A stretch of 24,351 bases of DNA from Sphacelaria rigidula (lineage: Eukaryota; Phaeophyceae; Sphacelariales), in assembly GCA_964200075.2 (NCBI GenBank), contig CAXNAA020000208.1:1-24351 (forward strand), given 5' to 3'. Shown here piece after piece: positions 9,801 to 18,909 of this stretch (its first letter is position 1; each line of letters opens with the position of its first letter). The notes beneath the pieces are model-generated. The model had not been told where the DNA came from and did no database searches. It saw nothing but the letters and a program-made list of their open reading frames with translations. The position numbers and the translations under genes are program-made.

Positions 9801-11534
9801 ATTCTGGTCAACAGCCATCAAGACATACTTCTTGTAACTTCTAGCTGCTGATTCCGCTGCCACCGAGAAACTGTAAAATACCAACAAATGGGTAATAACG
9901 CCTCCACGAAAACAGATCATCACCCCTTATTGCCCCGACAACACGGATTTGGAAGGATTTCCTGTGGTCGACCTGTTCTTTCATTAAATGTCTACCGATT
10001 TCAGCACGTTTGACTGGAAATGGCCAATACGCTGCTGAAATTCCCCGAATGAGAGGATTATTTGCTTGAACGTTCAGCTCTGTACACTGAGAGCTTTCAG
10101 CTCTGTATTTCAGGAGGTCTTATGGTGGCAGATATGACACTGCTACAACCTGCTCGGGAATTGATTATTCTACCCAGGGCGTTGCAATGCTCAGATACAA
10201 AGTGTACTCTGCGTCGTATTTGTACGAAGTGGACCACAATGTTCACTGCGCTTTGTGCGCGAGAGAGGCCGCTTTTGCCGCAAAATTCCCCGTCTGCTGC
10301 CTATTATCGCTTTTCCGCACGAACTGATCATCGCCGAGAACGGCTCTCAACTGCCGGAAATTCTGCATCTGAGAAGCATAGCAGCATCTGATTTTTGTCG
10401 AACATAAACGCGAAACACTCCATAATCAAGACCGCCACGTATCATAGCAGAGAAAGGGAGACAGACCCTGCATGCGCTTCTGGGTGTACTGTGGAGATTA
10501 CCCTTAGCATGGGCATACACAAAGCACTTCAGTGAACATGGAGTTAAATGAGAGAAATAATTTTCTTGCGGAACCTTTATCCCCGTGAACCTTCCGATCA
10601 TTCCGGCGGGTATATTTTTAACAATTCGCACCCGCCTTGAGCACCTCCTGAAGCAACCCGCAACTCGAATGGTGACGGACGCTCGAGTAGAGCAGCACGC
10701 GTAGTACCCTAGAAGCGCGAAACAACGACGGAAGCGTGTGCCATGTTGGTGTCCGGCAGTTGCCTGATCATCGTTTCTGCGGCTAGACGGAAAACTGTTC
10801 TCACCACATGGTCAGGATGAACGGGCCGCCAGAATCCAGGCCAACCACTGCGCGGGGCGCCTATCGGCAGCACTCCATGCTCGGGGAGAAAAAGCGGAAG
10901 GCCGCCTAATGCGCAAACATATACTCCACCGTCATGTGAAGCAGGGCCTGCCGATGTCGCTACCTGTGCACCGCTTGTCCCATCATCTCCCATCATCTCT
11001 ACTCCTAGTCCTTTAGACATATCGGGAGCATCTGTTCCACCTTCCAGCAGCACATGGACCTGGCGCAGTGCGACGCAGTCCGACCATCGAATGTATCGAG
11101 TGTGTGAGAAGATCTTTAAACAGACGTCACGATGGCTCAGGGTCGAGTAAACCGCACAAAGATGCTTCGATGCGGGGGGTCATGGGTATCAACGAGGTGC
11201 CACATCGTGCGCTCGAGGGCCGTGTGAAGGTACGATGTACGCTCGCATGACACTTGACCACCCACCAGGGCATTCGAAATGGATCAACGCGCTAATTTGT
11301 TTGACCCAACGATGCACCAACAGCAACGAACTCGGTGGGAAGCAATGAACTTGCATATTTCGGAAAAATCGCATAACATGTCTACTGGTACGACGGAGGC
11401 GTTTTGAATTTTTCTTGCCTGGTTTGCTGTGAGCGAGAGAGCTGCCGTAGAAACCTCCTCGTCCGTCATGCGCTTCAACGAGTATCCCAGTGGGGACAGG
11501 GCCGGTACATCACTGCCGTCCTCGGAGTGCTGCT
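3253..11534 (-). CDS. msrB-msrA: Fused methionine sulfoxide reductase MsrB-MsrA, seven visible exons
   Basis: Spliced minus-strand gene repairing oxidised methionine: MsrB (SelR fold) reduces the R-sulfoxide, MsrA the S-sulfoxide, normally with thioredoxin as reductant. Exons in order: 11534-11419, 11059-10805, 6969-6860, 6427-6300, 5885-5781, 5320-5218, 3862-3253. Starting at the ATG at 11469, the model gives about 453 residues. MsrB: GGTDAP near residues 24-29, GVYVC near 62-66, GAHLGHVF near 122-129, catalytic Cys141 in RFCIN. MsrA: GGCFW with catalytic Cys194, Glu220 in [15 protein letters not shown] near 251-260. Intron phases 0,0,2,1,1,2 agree at every junction, and the first MsrA exon has no in-frame ATG, which supports one fused product. 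Frame is open upstream of 11469, so a targeting peptide exon may be missing. The C-terminus is uncertain. Two adjacent genes, one for each domain, are the alternative. Confidence 0.8.
4390..4890 (+). repeat. Dispersed repeat family, copy 1
   Basis: Shares long stretches with 21.83-22.42 kb in opposite orientation: conceptual translations [14 protein letters not shown] here and LIIRLSNPVPSCFS there, and [15 protein letters not shown]-like against AVTRLSPAAVAKIS. It also holds CAGTGCAGT/TACAGT words and a downstream tract of CCCCGATTTGAG-type words. The paired open frames decay and lack starts, so I read this as a non-coding or long-dead element. It lies inside intron 6 of the MsrB-MsrA gene. 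Confidence 0.6.
5218..5320 (-). CDS. msrB-msrA: MsrB-MsrA exon 6 (MsrA core)
   Basis: Encodes [24 protein letters not shown] and [10 protein letters not shown], matching the MsrA blocks GHAEAVxVxFDP, SYxxLLxxFW and HDPTxxxRQ. The active-site Glu (family GHAE) is present as RIE. The acceptor is CCTTGCAG ending at 5321 and the donor AG|GTGAGA at 5217 (phase 2). The donor joins exon 7 to give GDR-QGNDWG. Confidence 0.8.
5781..5885 (-). CDS. msrB-msrA: MsrB-MsrA exon 5 (MsrA catalytic motif)
   Basis: Encodes [14 protein letters not shown], the MsrA signature with the catalytic Cys and the Trp of the methyl pocket, then [14 protein letters not shown], matching the family's PGVxxxxxGYxGG. His replaces the usual Gly after GCFW. 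The frame upstream meets a TAA with no ATG in between, so this exon needs an upstream partner. The acceptor is GCATGTGGCAG ending at 5886; the best donor is GTGAGC at 5780 (phase 1). A later, weaker donor at 5747 would add residues [10 protein letters not shown]. Confidence 0.82.
6300..6427 (-). CDS. msrB-msrA: MsrB-MsrA exon 4 (MsrB catalytic Cys and interdomain linker)
   Basis: The phase-2 junction with exon 3 rebuilds the codon AGA and gives [15 protein letters not shown], the catalytic motif of MsrB with the nucleophilic cysteine present (a plain Cys, not selenocysteine). About 25 residues of linker follow ([18 protein letters not shown]). The donor AAG|GTAGAG at 6299 is phase 1 and matches the phase-1 acceptor of the first MsrA exon. 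Without splicing the frame runs to a TGA at 6259, which would give a stand-alone MsrB with an SSSATA tail. That is the main alternative to a fusion. Confidence 0.82.
6860..6969 (-). CDS. msrB-msrA: MsrB-MsrA exon 3 (MsrB core, His motif)
   Basis: Encodes [18 protein letters not shown] followed by NDGPGPNVQ, the most conserved block of MsrB, with the two active-site histidines in GAHLGHVF. The acceptor is CATTTTCAG ending at 6970 (phase 0); the donor is AG|GTATAAC at 6859 (phase 2). It joins exon 2 as [19 protein letters not shown], close to the length usual for the family. The intron separating it from exon 2 is about 3.8 kb. Confidence 0.85.
9316..9335. repeat. CTGTA pentanucleotide microsatellite
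   Basis: Four tandem CTGTA units. Scattered CTGTAC/GTACAG words recur at 7.66, 19.77 and 22.38 kb. Confidence 0.85.
9441..9489. repeat. ATA/ATG compound microsatellite
   Basis: Interrupted AAT and ATG triplet runs over about 49 bp. Confidence 0.9.
10805..11059 (-). CDS. msrB-msrA: MsrB-MsrA exon 2 (MsrB core, first half)
   Basis: Carries [11 protein letters not shown], then a Gly/Ser/Thr-rich linker, then [14 protein letters not shown] and [15 protein letters not shown]. All are MsrB signatures. The usual first CxxC zinc pair is absent: the motif is VCALGG, as in the non-zinc MsrB subtype. The segment between GLPLF and SGWP ([13 protein letters not shown]) differs from the usual DSxTKFDSG. 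The acceptor is GCGCCAG at 11060-11066 and the donor GTGAGA at 10804; both junctions are phase 0, and the exon is exactly 85 codons. Confidence 0.82.
11419..11534 (-). CDS. msrB-msrA: MsrB-MsrA exon 1 (visible N-terminus of MsrB)
   Basis: Encodes the helical lead-in of MsrB, ending in LSLTANQ. Joined to the next exon it reads [17 protein letters not shown], which matches the family pattern LTxEQxxVLxxGGTExP. The donor is CAG followed by GCAAG, a GC-AG type site; no GT donor nearby preserves the match. The only in-frame ATG is at 11469 ([11 protein letters not shown]). The reading frame stays open to about 11610 with no further ATG. A possible acceptor (TTCAATAG) at 11535 would let an upstream exon add a transit peptide. 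The 5' boundary is therefore a guess; the 3' boundary is better supported. Confidence 0.6.
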
Positions 11535-11814
11535 CTATTGAAATATATATTGCACAGCAAACAAGCGATACATATGCCACTGAGGCTTCCCGAAACAGCA
11601 CACTCGACACGAGTTTTACTCATTTCAAATGTGTCCAGGAAGATAACACAGAACCGGAGTAGCCGTGAATCGAACCTCGACCGCAAGGTCCTGCGATAGC
11701 TGCGTACATCCAAGCTGTATTCCTAAATTGACACGATTTGCCACAAGAAAACTGAGGATATGGTGTACTGGATCATGATCTCATAGACATGTGCTCAAAT
11801 GGGGCATACTCATC

Positions 11815-13185
11815 CACACAGTACTGCCGGCTGAAGTCACACGTTACGTCGCCAACATGGTACGTTTGTAATTTTGCGGCACCAACCACTGCAGAGCGAG
11901 CAAGACACTTTAGAGATGGTCACTTTCTAGTTTTCCTTGCTCCTTCTCTTGTCATTTTTATATTTTTTTTCGAAGTCTACTGCTTGTTCTACCTTTTCCT
12001 GTATTTCCTTCACGTTTCTTCAGTGAGTGTTGCAGTTTTGTTTAGCCTCGGGTACGCTTATCATGTAACCACGACTGGATCCCTGGAAGATGAATCAAAG
12101 TGCGACAATAAATCAAACTACTTAAACTGAACTTTGCCATCCTCGGCTCCGGGCTTGCGTCAGCGCTTGTATCTGGGACAACTGCAAACTAATAATATTA
12201 CAAAGTATGTGCTTCTGGGGTTGGGTCACAGGGTGGGAGCACAGGCGGGCGTCATGGAGAAAAATTCTGTATCATACACACTGAAAACGGCGGACCCTCT
12301 CATGCTATCCCGTACCTCTGGCCCTTTCCCATGGGGGTTTCTCAGTCAGTTGAAAGGAGTACTTCGGCTCGGACTCGTCCTCAGACAAGAAGTTCCAGCC
12401 GCGGGTGTCCAGCAACTGGCACACAGGAAGACTCCGGGAAGCGACAAGGAAATTAAGGAGGCGCGTTTACTAGCATTTCGTCAATAGTGTCTACACCAGG
12501 TCAAGGTCAGTAGTGCACGGAGCTCGAGTACACGCGCCTGGCAAGTCAGCGTCGTGTGTTTAAAAGGAGAAGCGAACCCGGTAGCACTTGTCGCTCTAGT
12601 GCAAACATGTAGTACAGGACGCGTCGGATCGGTACGCCGTAGTTTGATTGATTTGATCGGACAAATGCCGAGATAGCCCCCCCCACAAAAAGTGCACCGG
12701 AGAACGTCCGACAAACCGGCTGCGATCCCACGATTGGGCTCGTTTGCAGCAATTTCGCCCACGTGAGAGGCGTGTAGCAGTCCGAAATCAGCTGTAACTC
12801 CCAAACGAGTCGCGTCGTGCAGCACGAAACCAGCTCTGACGGCATATATGATCATCGCCTCCTTGCACTTTTTTGGCCGATTCGGGTGGGGAGGCTACAG
12901 TATCTCGGCAGCAGTCATCGGTTGATTACACTTTGACCGACACACTCAGGGATCCAGCCGTGGTCACATAATAGACTGACTTACCCGAGACAACAAGACT
13001 GAAACGCTCGCTGAGGAAGAAAGAAGAAACAGACAACGTAGAAAATAACAATAAAGTGGGCTAAGGAAAAGAAGAAGAGGGAGAAAAATAGGAAAACAGA
13101 AATGGCCGGCCTCTGCCACGTAGCTACGGTGGAAAAGAACCAAGTTTCACCACCATAAGATCAGCTGACGTCCTCAGCCGTCACA
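11815..13185. mobile_element. Second foldback element with arms of about 250 bp
   Basis: A pyrimidine-rich arm near 11850-12105 (landmarks GCCTCGGGTACGCTTATCATG and ACCACGACTGGATCCCTGG) is repeated inverted near 12945-13170 (complement of CCAGCCGTGGTCACATAATA). Homology is interrupted but keeps order over the whole arm. Arm limits and any target duplication are uncertain. The interior contains open frames on both strands (plus 12134-12487, minus 12855-12481) that I cannot assign and that may belong to the element. Confidence 0.6.
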
Positions 13186-13611
13186 TCGCACCACAACGGG
13201 AGGTCCCGTAGGCTATTCGACAGTGCCAGTATCCCCTACATTAGCTACATTGCGATGGAGGTGAGCAGTGTGACAAAAATCAATCGAATTCGACGGGCCA
13301 ATTTCACCAGTGGTGCCACTGGAGCAACGCGCAAAACAAACAGTACAATAGCAACCGTGTCGCCTCTGGTGGAAAAGGGCAGAACAAAAATTGGGAGGAT
13401 CGCACTTGGCTGAAATTGAAAGCTACAACACCTTGTACATACCTGTTCGTAGGAAGTTCCAGCGGAGGGATCTATCCAGCAAGGAGCGTCCTCCGACCCT
13501 AGCATCTTTTCGAGCCCGAGGGGAGAAGCAGGCGCGAAACAAGGGGACCGGGGGAAGCACGACCGAACAACAGAAGACGACCGGACGTGAGAAAGTGAAG
13601 TATCATAGTAC

Positions 13612-13808
13612 CCCAGAGAGCTTTTGAGTTTATCGAACGTTGTCGCGGAATCAGCTTTACGGTAGACGAACACACTGCGATCGAAATATCCACTTTGCAA
13701 CAGCTCCGCTTCAAAAAACGACGACTGTCCAGCGGAGGGTATTGGTTCAAAGCGTGTCTTATGGGTCAGGAACACCTTAAATTTGGCATGGAAAAACGAA
13801 AAGGAGGG
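13612..13808 (-). CDS. Possible exon of a BAHD-like acyltransferase N-terminus
   Basis: The frame reads KFKVFLTHKTRFEPIPSAG, SSFFEAELLQSGYFDRSV and VFVYRKADSATTFDKLKSSL. The tail pattern vFxYr....xfxxLKxSL resembles the start of HXXXD (BAHD) acyltransferases, where it precedes the LAGRL block. I found neither that block nor an HXXXD motif downstream. There is no ATG, the upstream limit is a TAG at 13809-13811, and the donor is weak (GTACTA). It could be an isolated or decayed exon, or a chance open frame. Confidence 0.33.
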
Positions 13809-13855
13809 CTATCGGGGCGTCCTCCGGTGAGGAATGTTGATACGCATACGAACTA

Positions 13856-14209
13856 TCAAATGTGGGATTCTATTTTCGTTTGCTCTAATGGGGTGTTTGG
13901 AACCTTTTTGAACATCCCAGAAGATCGCTGGTAGACATACAGTCCCGCTGCGCCCGCCTCTTCACACGCCTCCACCAGACTTGAACCAACGTATCCCCCG
14001 GCATCGAACACAGTATCACCCTTGGATAATGTGTCTTGCAAACTTGCACCGTGCCTTTCCATGTCTATTTCTCGTATCATAAACCCTTGGCTAGACAAAA
14101 TGCGGACGAGAGTTTCTCCTCTCCCAAGAGCGGTGGTGCCATCTCCAAGTATGAGTAGTGCCTTGCGCGGTACTGCTTGGGGAGTGTGGTTCTGCGAGTC
14201 ACCGCCTTC
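13856..14209 (-). CDS. Unidentified exon, glycine-rich nucleotide-binding-like
   Basis: I do not recognise this protein. It reads as genuine coding sequence: RKALLILGDGTTALGRGETL, then a DMERHG segment, GDTVFDAGGYVGSSLVEAC and AAGLYVYQRSSGMF, ending at a TGA at 13856. The alternation of beta-like strands with glycine-rich turns (ILGDGTTALGRGE, FDAGGYVGSS) suggests a Rossmann-like or methyltransferase-like fold; this is inference only. A good acceptor (CACGATGCAG) ends at 14210 in phase 0. No strong donor follows, so it may be a terminal exon. It lies upstream of the MsrB-MsrA gene on the same strand, but no splice link is evident. Confidence 0.45.
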   Translation of the reverse strand, partial: EGGDSQNHTPQAVPRKALLILGDGTTALGRGETLVRILSSQGFMIREIDMERHGASLQDTLSKGDTVFDAGGYVGSSLVEACEEAGAAGLYVYQRSSGMFKKVPNTPLEQTKIESHI

Positions 14210-15470
14210 CTGCATCGTGTTCAGCCTGCAGTATACGCGCATGGGACGACAAGACGTTTTTCAGCTCACATCTGAAGCGGTATACATATTAGAAAACATA
14301 GATGGTGACGGTCAGAGTGTGTACTGTGCTCTGAAAAGGTCGTGTTGTACTATTCAATTCTCGACAGAGTCGGCGATGTCTGCGGCGGCTCAAGGCCAGC
14401 GTTATTGGACGGTGAACTCACGCGGGAGAAGGGAGAGATATGCAGTAGGCATACTTCCGGTCATGTCACAGGCTTCCGTGGCTTAGGGGCATGAAAGACG
14501 GCCTGAGAAGCCTGCGCTGCGTTCAAGGTACAGTATGATCTCATTCAAGCGTTTGGTGTAGACAACTGAAACGAACATCAAAACCTTGACGTCTGCGGTA
14601 ACCACGCTGCCGAGTGTTGTCCAATCGGAAAGATACATTCCAATTTTGGGATGTACTCCAGGAGTGAAGGGTTTCCTTGCCTCGGGAAACTCGACGTTGC
14701 AGCGGCACGACTGGGGTGTCTTCCGCCGCACACCCCTTTCACGGCGTGTAGTTGGTTGCCCAAGAGGTGCACAACGTGATACGGATTCCAACGGTTTCCC
14801 GAGTCAAATCAAAGTGCTTCGATCCTGACACGTATACGCGCCGCTCCTGAGCGCAAAAACCGCCCTACAGAGCTGACTCGGGTAGAACGAAATAGCAGTC
14901 GATCTCGACCTGGAGCTCCGCTATCCCCACCGTAAGCTGCACCCACGATACAATTTCTTCGAGCCATGGACCCAAGGGCTATGCTTCATGCAGTGCGAGA
15001 TGCGGTGGCACAGTCAGACAGATGGGGGTCTGACATACGATGGGGAGGTGCGTCGACTTCTTGACAGAAAAAAAAAGTGCGAGCTTCGAGGATTCGATCT
15101 CCGCCCACGCGGTCTTGTAGGCAACAATCCGAACTCGTGGTGGCACAACATTGGCACATATGTGACACTCAGATATCGACAATCGAGATGGAAGAACCTT
15201 CAAATCTCCGTGTACCATGTGCGCCATATCTTCATAACCAGAACGGCATTGAATTGTCTGACTACAGTTATCATGCTAGTTGAGGGGATGTCATCGCGGT
15301 TATAGTCGAATCGACTGCTGGCACATACGCTCTCTTTGCCGTGCTAAACGTACTCTTACAGAAGAAGAGCTCGGAGATGAATCCCTTCAATCTCTCACGC
15401 CCGTTCACGTCAACGAACGGCCTCTAGTATACAATTATACGTTCCGGATCAGCACCTGGCAGGCCGATAC

Positions 15471-15691
15471 TTGACCCCATACATTCGGCAACATGCCCTG
15501 AGCAAAGCTGCGAATTTCACGTGACAGATTTTTCGGAGAGTGATTATAGTTTTTAATGGCTACACGGTGTTCTTTCTGTGTCCATGTACATCCACTCTTG
15601 GGAACGGCCGCACCCGACTTCCATTTCTGCCGAGCAGCTTCGGGCCGAGGGCAGACCACCATAAACAAAAATGTGTAGCATGAAGTTTCGT
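15471..15691 (-). CDS. Possible orphan exon, unknown protein
   Basis: Open frame between a plausible acceptor (AATTTCCAG) and a possible donor (CAA|GTATCG). It contains PDETSCYTFLFMVVCPRPEA, GAAVPKSGCTWTQKEHRVAI and NLSREIRSFAQGM. The composition is protein-like and free of low complexity, but I recognise no family. It could belong to the same unplaced gene as the candidate exons at 14.2 and 13.8 kb. Confidence 0.22.
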
Positions 15692-16133
15692 CTGGAAATT
15701 TGCTCAAAGCGCCCCAAACACACCTCAGCCGCTCCCACCGTCTGCGTCGAAACGCATTGATACAAGTTGGCGCACATTAGGTGCCGTCTGTAGCGAGCGG
15801 TTCTACGTCAAAGTCGCCGTTCTGACGGGTACCTTGTGGGTTTCGAAGCTTGTCGAAGCAGGCATTTCCACCCAGGCCAGGGACGGCGGAATAGTAAAAA
15901 ATAAACAAACGGATCGTTCCCAACGATTTTCACGTGCACAGCAAGCTCCCACATGACCATCTTTGAACCAGACAGCAAGAAAAGAAAACATCCCGTTATC
16001 TTTTTTCCACCAGGCGCCGGCTTCATACATATGGGGCCTCATATACATTATAGAAATACTCAAAAGAAAAATCAAAGTCCAAATTGACAAATCATAGTCC
16101 GAATTGAAAACGAAACCGTGAGAGCGCGATGTT

Positions 16134-17096
16134 AAGATTGACATTAAACACGGGATTTTACAAATTGGGGATGGGTTTGTCATTGAGGACGAACCCTGGA
16201 AAGCTTCTTACGCATCGAAATATTTTCGAAAACAAGATGCGAATGCACTCTACGGCCGTGATGTGCGGCTTTGATCCCCCCTATTCAGAAAATACATCTT
16301 CAATTTGAATGATCTCGTGTTCTTAGTAGATTTAGATGAATAAGTACTTCCTCTGTCCCATAAGAAAAGGTACCTAAATTCGTACGGGCCCTTAACGCTG
16401 TCCGATCGTTTTTTTTTTTAATGACCTCTACGGTGTTTTTTGGGTCAAGAAAGTGTGTTTAAAATTTGCAGCTCGTGCTTGAACCATGCCGCCGAACGGC
16501 TGCACAAAAAAGTAGACGGCCCAAAATGGCCGTTTTTCGCCCCTTTTCGAGGGGGAAAAAAGTGTCGATTTTTTATTTGATTTTTTTTTATCGCGTGGGT
16601 CTTCCTGGTAGCAAGCCCTAATGAAGGCGGGGGCGATTGATTTTTTATTTTATCGACACTTTTTTTCCCCTCGGAAAGGGGCAAAAAGCGGCCATTTGGG
16701 AGCCGACTACTTTTTTTTCAGCCGTTCGATGGCATGGTTCAAGCACGAGCTTCAAATTTTATACACATTTCCTTAGCCCAAAAATACCGTGGAGCTCATT
16801 GAAAAAAAAAAACAGACATCGTTAAGGACCCGTACAAATTTAGGTACCTTTACTTATGGGACAGAGGAAGTAACAGTTTGCGTGCCGGAATCACCTGAAG
16901 ACGACATTGTTCGGTACAAAACCCCCGTATTGCACCAATTTCAGATGACGTTTTTCAGGATGAGTGAGACCACACACAACGGGCGGAGAGAGCAGGTGTA
17001 TTTTTTTCCGAAAATATTTCGATGCGTATGAAGCTTCCCAAGGTTCATTCTCAATAAAGAATACATACCCAATTTGTAAAATCCCGTGTTATTGCT
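16134..17096. repeat. Older inverted repeat split by the nested MITE
   Basis: Left arm about 16146-16300 and right arm about 16940-17096 are inverted copies. Shared words include CACGGGATTTTACAAATTGG, GAAGCTTC-like blocks and ACGCATCGAAATATTTTCG. The TA-flanked MITE sits between them. A third, single copy of the same sequence is at about 1780-1990 (CCGAAATATTCTGG, GTGATGTGTGACC, CTCACTCATCCTGAA), which shows a dispersed family. Confidence 0.7.
16347..16870. mobile_element. Palindromic Stowaway/Tc1-mariner-like MITE with TA target duplication
   Basis: The termini are perfect inverted repeats, CTTCCTCTGTCCCATAAG at 16347-16364 and its complement at 16853-16870, flanked by TA on both sides (16345-16346 and 16871-16872). 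The terminal sequence resembles the CTCCCTCCGTCCC ends of Stowaway MITEs. Homology continues inward: the two halves (about 16347-16585 and 16630-16870) pair almost along their full length, leaving a loop of some 45 bases. There is no transposase. Arms share blocks such as GTACGGGCCCTTAACG, the GCCGAACGGCTG-like motif and ATGGCCGTTTTTCGCCCC. Confidence 0.85.
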
Positions 17097-17379
17097 CATA
17101 CGCGGCCCACATTGTATACCAGTGATCGAGAGTGAATACACTATATCCCAGTAGTTCATTGTTTCACACTAAAACCGAGTAATTCACGTTAGTGGAAATC
17201 TCCAGAAAACTAAAGCTGTCAGTACGCTTCAAAGCATTTTGGATATAATCCCTGCGAAAACATAGGGACCATCCCGGAACATCAGTGCGAATTCCGGCGC
17301 CAATGATCGACCACCACCATGATGGTGGTAAGCCCACTGCAGGAGATGGGACAGGGGAAACATTTTCCACAAAAACACG

Positions 17380-18390
17380 TGCTTCATCGACCTGCAGAAC
17401 CTCTACGACTGCGTAGACTGCACGCTGCTGTGAGAAGTGCTTGCCTGGTCAGGAGTCCCGCCGCGAACGATCACATCATCCATATGTTTCACCAACGGCA
17501 TATGAACTCAGGTATAGCTGGATGATGTACTATCAGCGTGAATCCACGTCTGCGAGGGACTCAGAGAATTCGTCCTCGCCATTGTTCAACATCTTCGGCG
17601 CAGCCCTGCTCGACGTGATCGTGCAGCGGTTCGGGGTAGACTCAGCCATCGTCTCAGACTTGGTATTTCCGGATGATGCGCCAAACGGTGACGAAAAAAC
17701 TCTGGAATAGACGCCGCTGAAGCAGGTGCGGTGCGCGATTTGGGCAATGTTATGTGCGGATGAAGCAGGCATAGTCTCGATGTCCACAACTGGGCTTCCT
17801 AGAATGATGGCCGTGGTAGTAATGGCCTATCAGGATACCGAATTGACGGTATCGGAGAGTGAGACAGAGTCCATGCGCCTGTGGTCAGTACGCAGCTCTG
17901 GCGAGACCGCCCTGCTCATCAGCGCGGCGGGCCAACAATACAAGCAGGCGGCCAAATTTGTCTACGTTGGTGATGCTGACAGTACGGATGCAACTATATC
18001 CATCGAAATCGACTGCCACATCAGTGCTGCGTGGGTACGCCTTCGAAAGTACACCTCCTACCTCTACGATCGACCTAATGCCCAGCTATCTCTGAAACTC
18101 CGGCTGCTTACAGCGGAGGTGGTGGCAACTATGTTGTACCGATGTGCCACGTGGACGGTGCGCTCGGAAGACTTCGAGATTTTGCACGCTGCACACCAGA
18201 AGCGTTTTCTGCGAGTGGTTAGATGCCGTAGGAAGGAGCAAAATGGTTGTCAGACTCGTACCGAAATATGCTCGAGATGACCAAATGCGAAAACGCATCG
18301 TGCTCAGACGGTTAGCCGCACAAGGGCCCACGGAGACTGGTCGCCCGCGAAACACCGGGAGGACCACCCTCAGGAAAGCCTACATGCGCT
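17380..18390 (+). pseudogene. Degenerate LINE (non-LTR) reverse transcriptase fragment
   Basis: Remains of the C-terminal half of a non-LTR retrotransposon ORF2. In order: CFIDLQNLYDCVD (RT motif FxDLxKAYDxVD) near 17383 with in-frame stops shortly after; SPLFNIFGAALLDVIVQRFG near 17572 (motif SPLLFNIFxAA); AIWAMLCADEAGIVS near 17735, where the catalytic YADD box has become CADE; and the thumb/connection block AAWVRLRKYTSYLYDRPNA, LTAEVVATMLYRCATWTVRS and ILHAAHQKRFLRVV to about 18230. The frame then shifts. The conserved blocks lie in different frames and contain stops, so it is a dead copy. No endonuclease domain, 5' end or poly(A) tail is seen. Confidence 0.85.
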
Positions 18391-18909
18391 AGAGCCTCTC
18401 CCACGCGAAAAAGCACGGCTTTTAGAAGATGTTTCCGGGCCAGTCCCGCCATTTTCAGGGTGTGAATCACCGTCCATTTCTCTTCATGGCTCTCGTGTGC
18501 GTAGGCAACAGGATGATCATGGTTTTACTATGGTATAATTCCACAACGGCAGTGATACATGGCTTGCAAGCACGTTGTATGAAAAGCTCTACTCCATTAC
18601 TTGCTTGTACGAGGTCTCAGTGCAAAAATTGAAATTGAACAGGGTTACCGCGCCTCAAATATTCCTCTTCGCATCTTGGCTGGTCCGTTTCCACATAAGA
18701 ACCGATTTTCGACAGAAAAACGCGATTTCCTTGTTCATTTTTGAGTCGATTCCCATCGAATTTTGACACGATGTACAAGAAGTATGTGCAAACACCCCAT
18801 TTTTTCCCGGTGTTTTTCCTTTCCCTTTTCGTCAATTATCAGTCACGGGAAAAAACCAGAACATTTCTTCTAGCAATAAATCGCGAATAATTCGGAAAAG
18901 ATATTCACC

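Larger units (their letters stand above)
6970..10804 (-). other. Large intron 2 of the MsrB-MsrA gene
   Basis: Between exons 2 and 3, 3.8 kb, far longer than the other five introns (about 0.36 to 1.36 kb). It contains a CTGTA microsatellite at 9316-9335, an ATA/ATG microsatellite at 9441-9489 and a doubled GGACACACGAT word near 8310-8340. I saw no recognisable protein domain on either strand. Short open stretches, such as minus 7860-7594, are not convincing. Confidence 0.6.

Noticed and set aside
11645-11715. GAGGTTCGATTCACGG on the minus strand looks like a tRNA T arm
   Set aside because: The T stem does not pair, and no acceptor or anticodon stem can be drawn upstream.
12481-12855. Minus-strand frame with ADFGLLHAS, like a kinase DFG motif
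   Set aside because: No catalytic-loop HRD, no APE motif, and it lies inside a foldback element; a second frame over the same bases is equally open.
15803-16183. Minus-strand 126-residue frame with FKDGHV
   Set aside because: The segment is built from the dispersed GACCATCTTTGAACCAGAC repeat, also present at 23.3 kb; not a supported gene.
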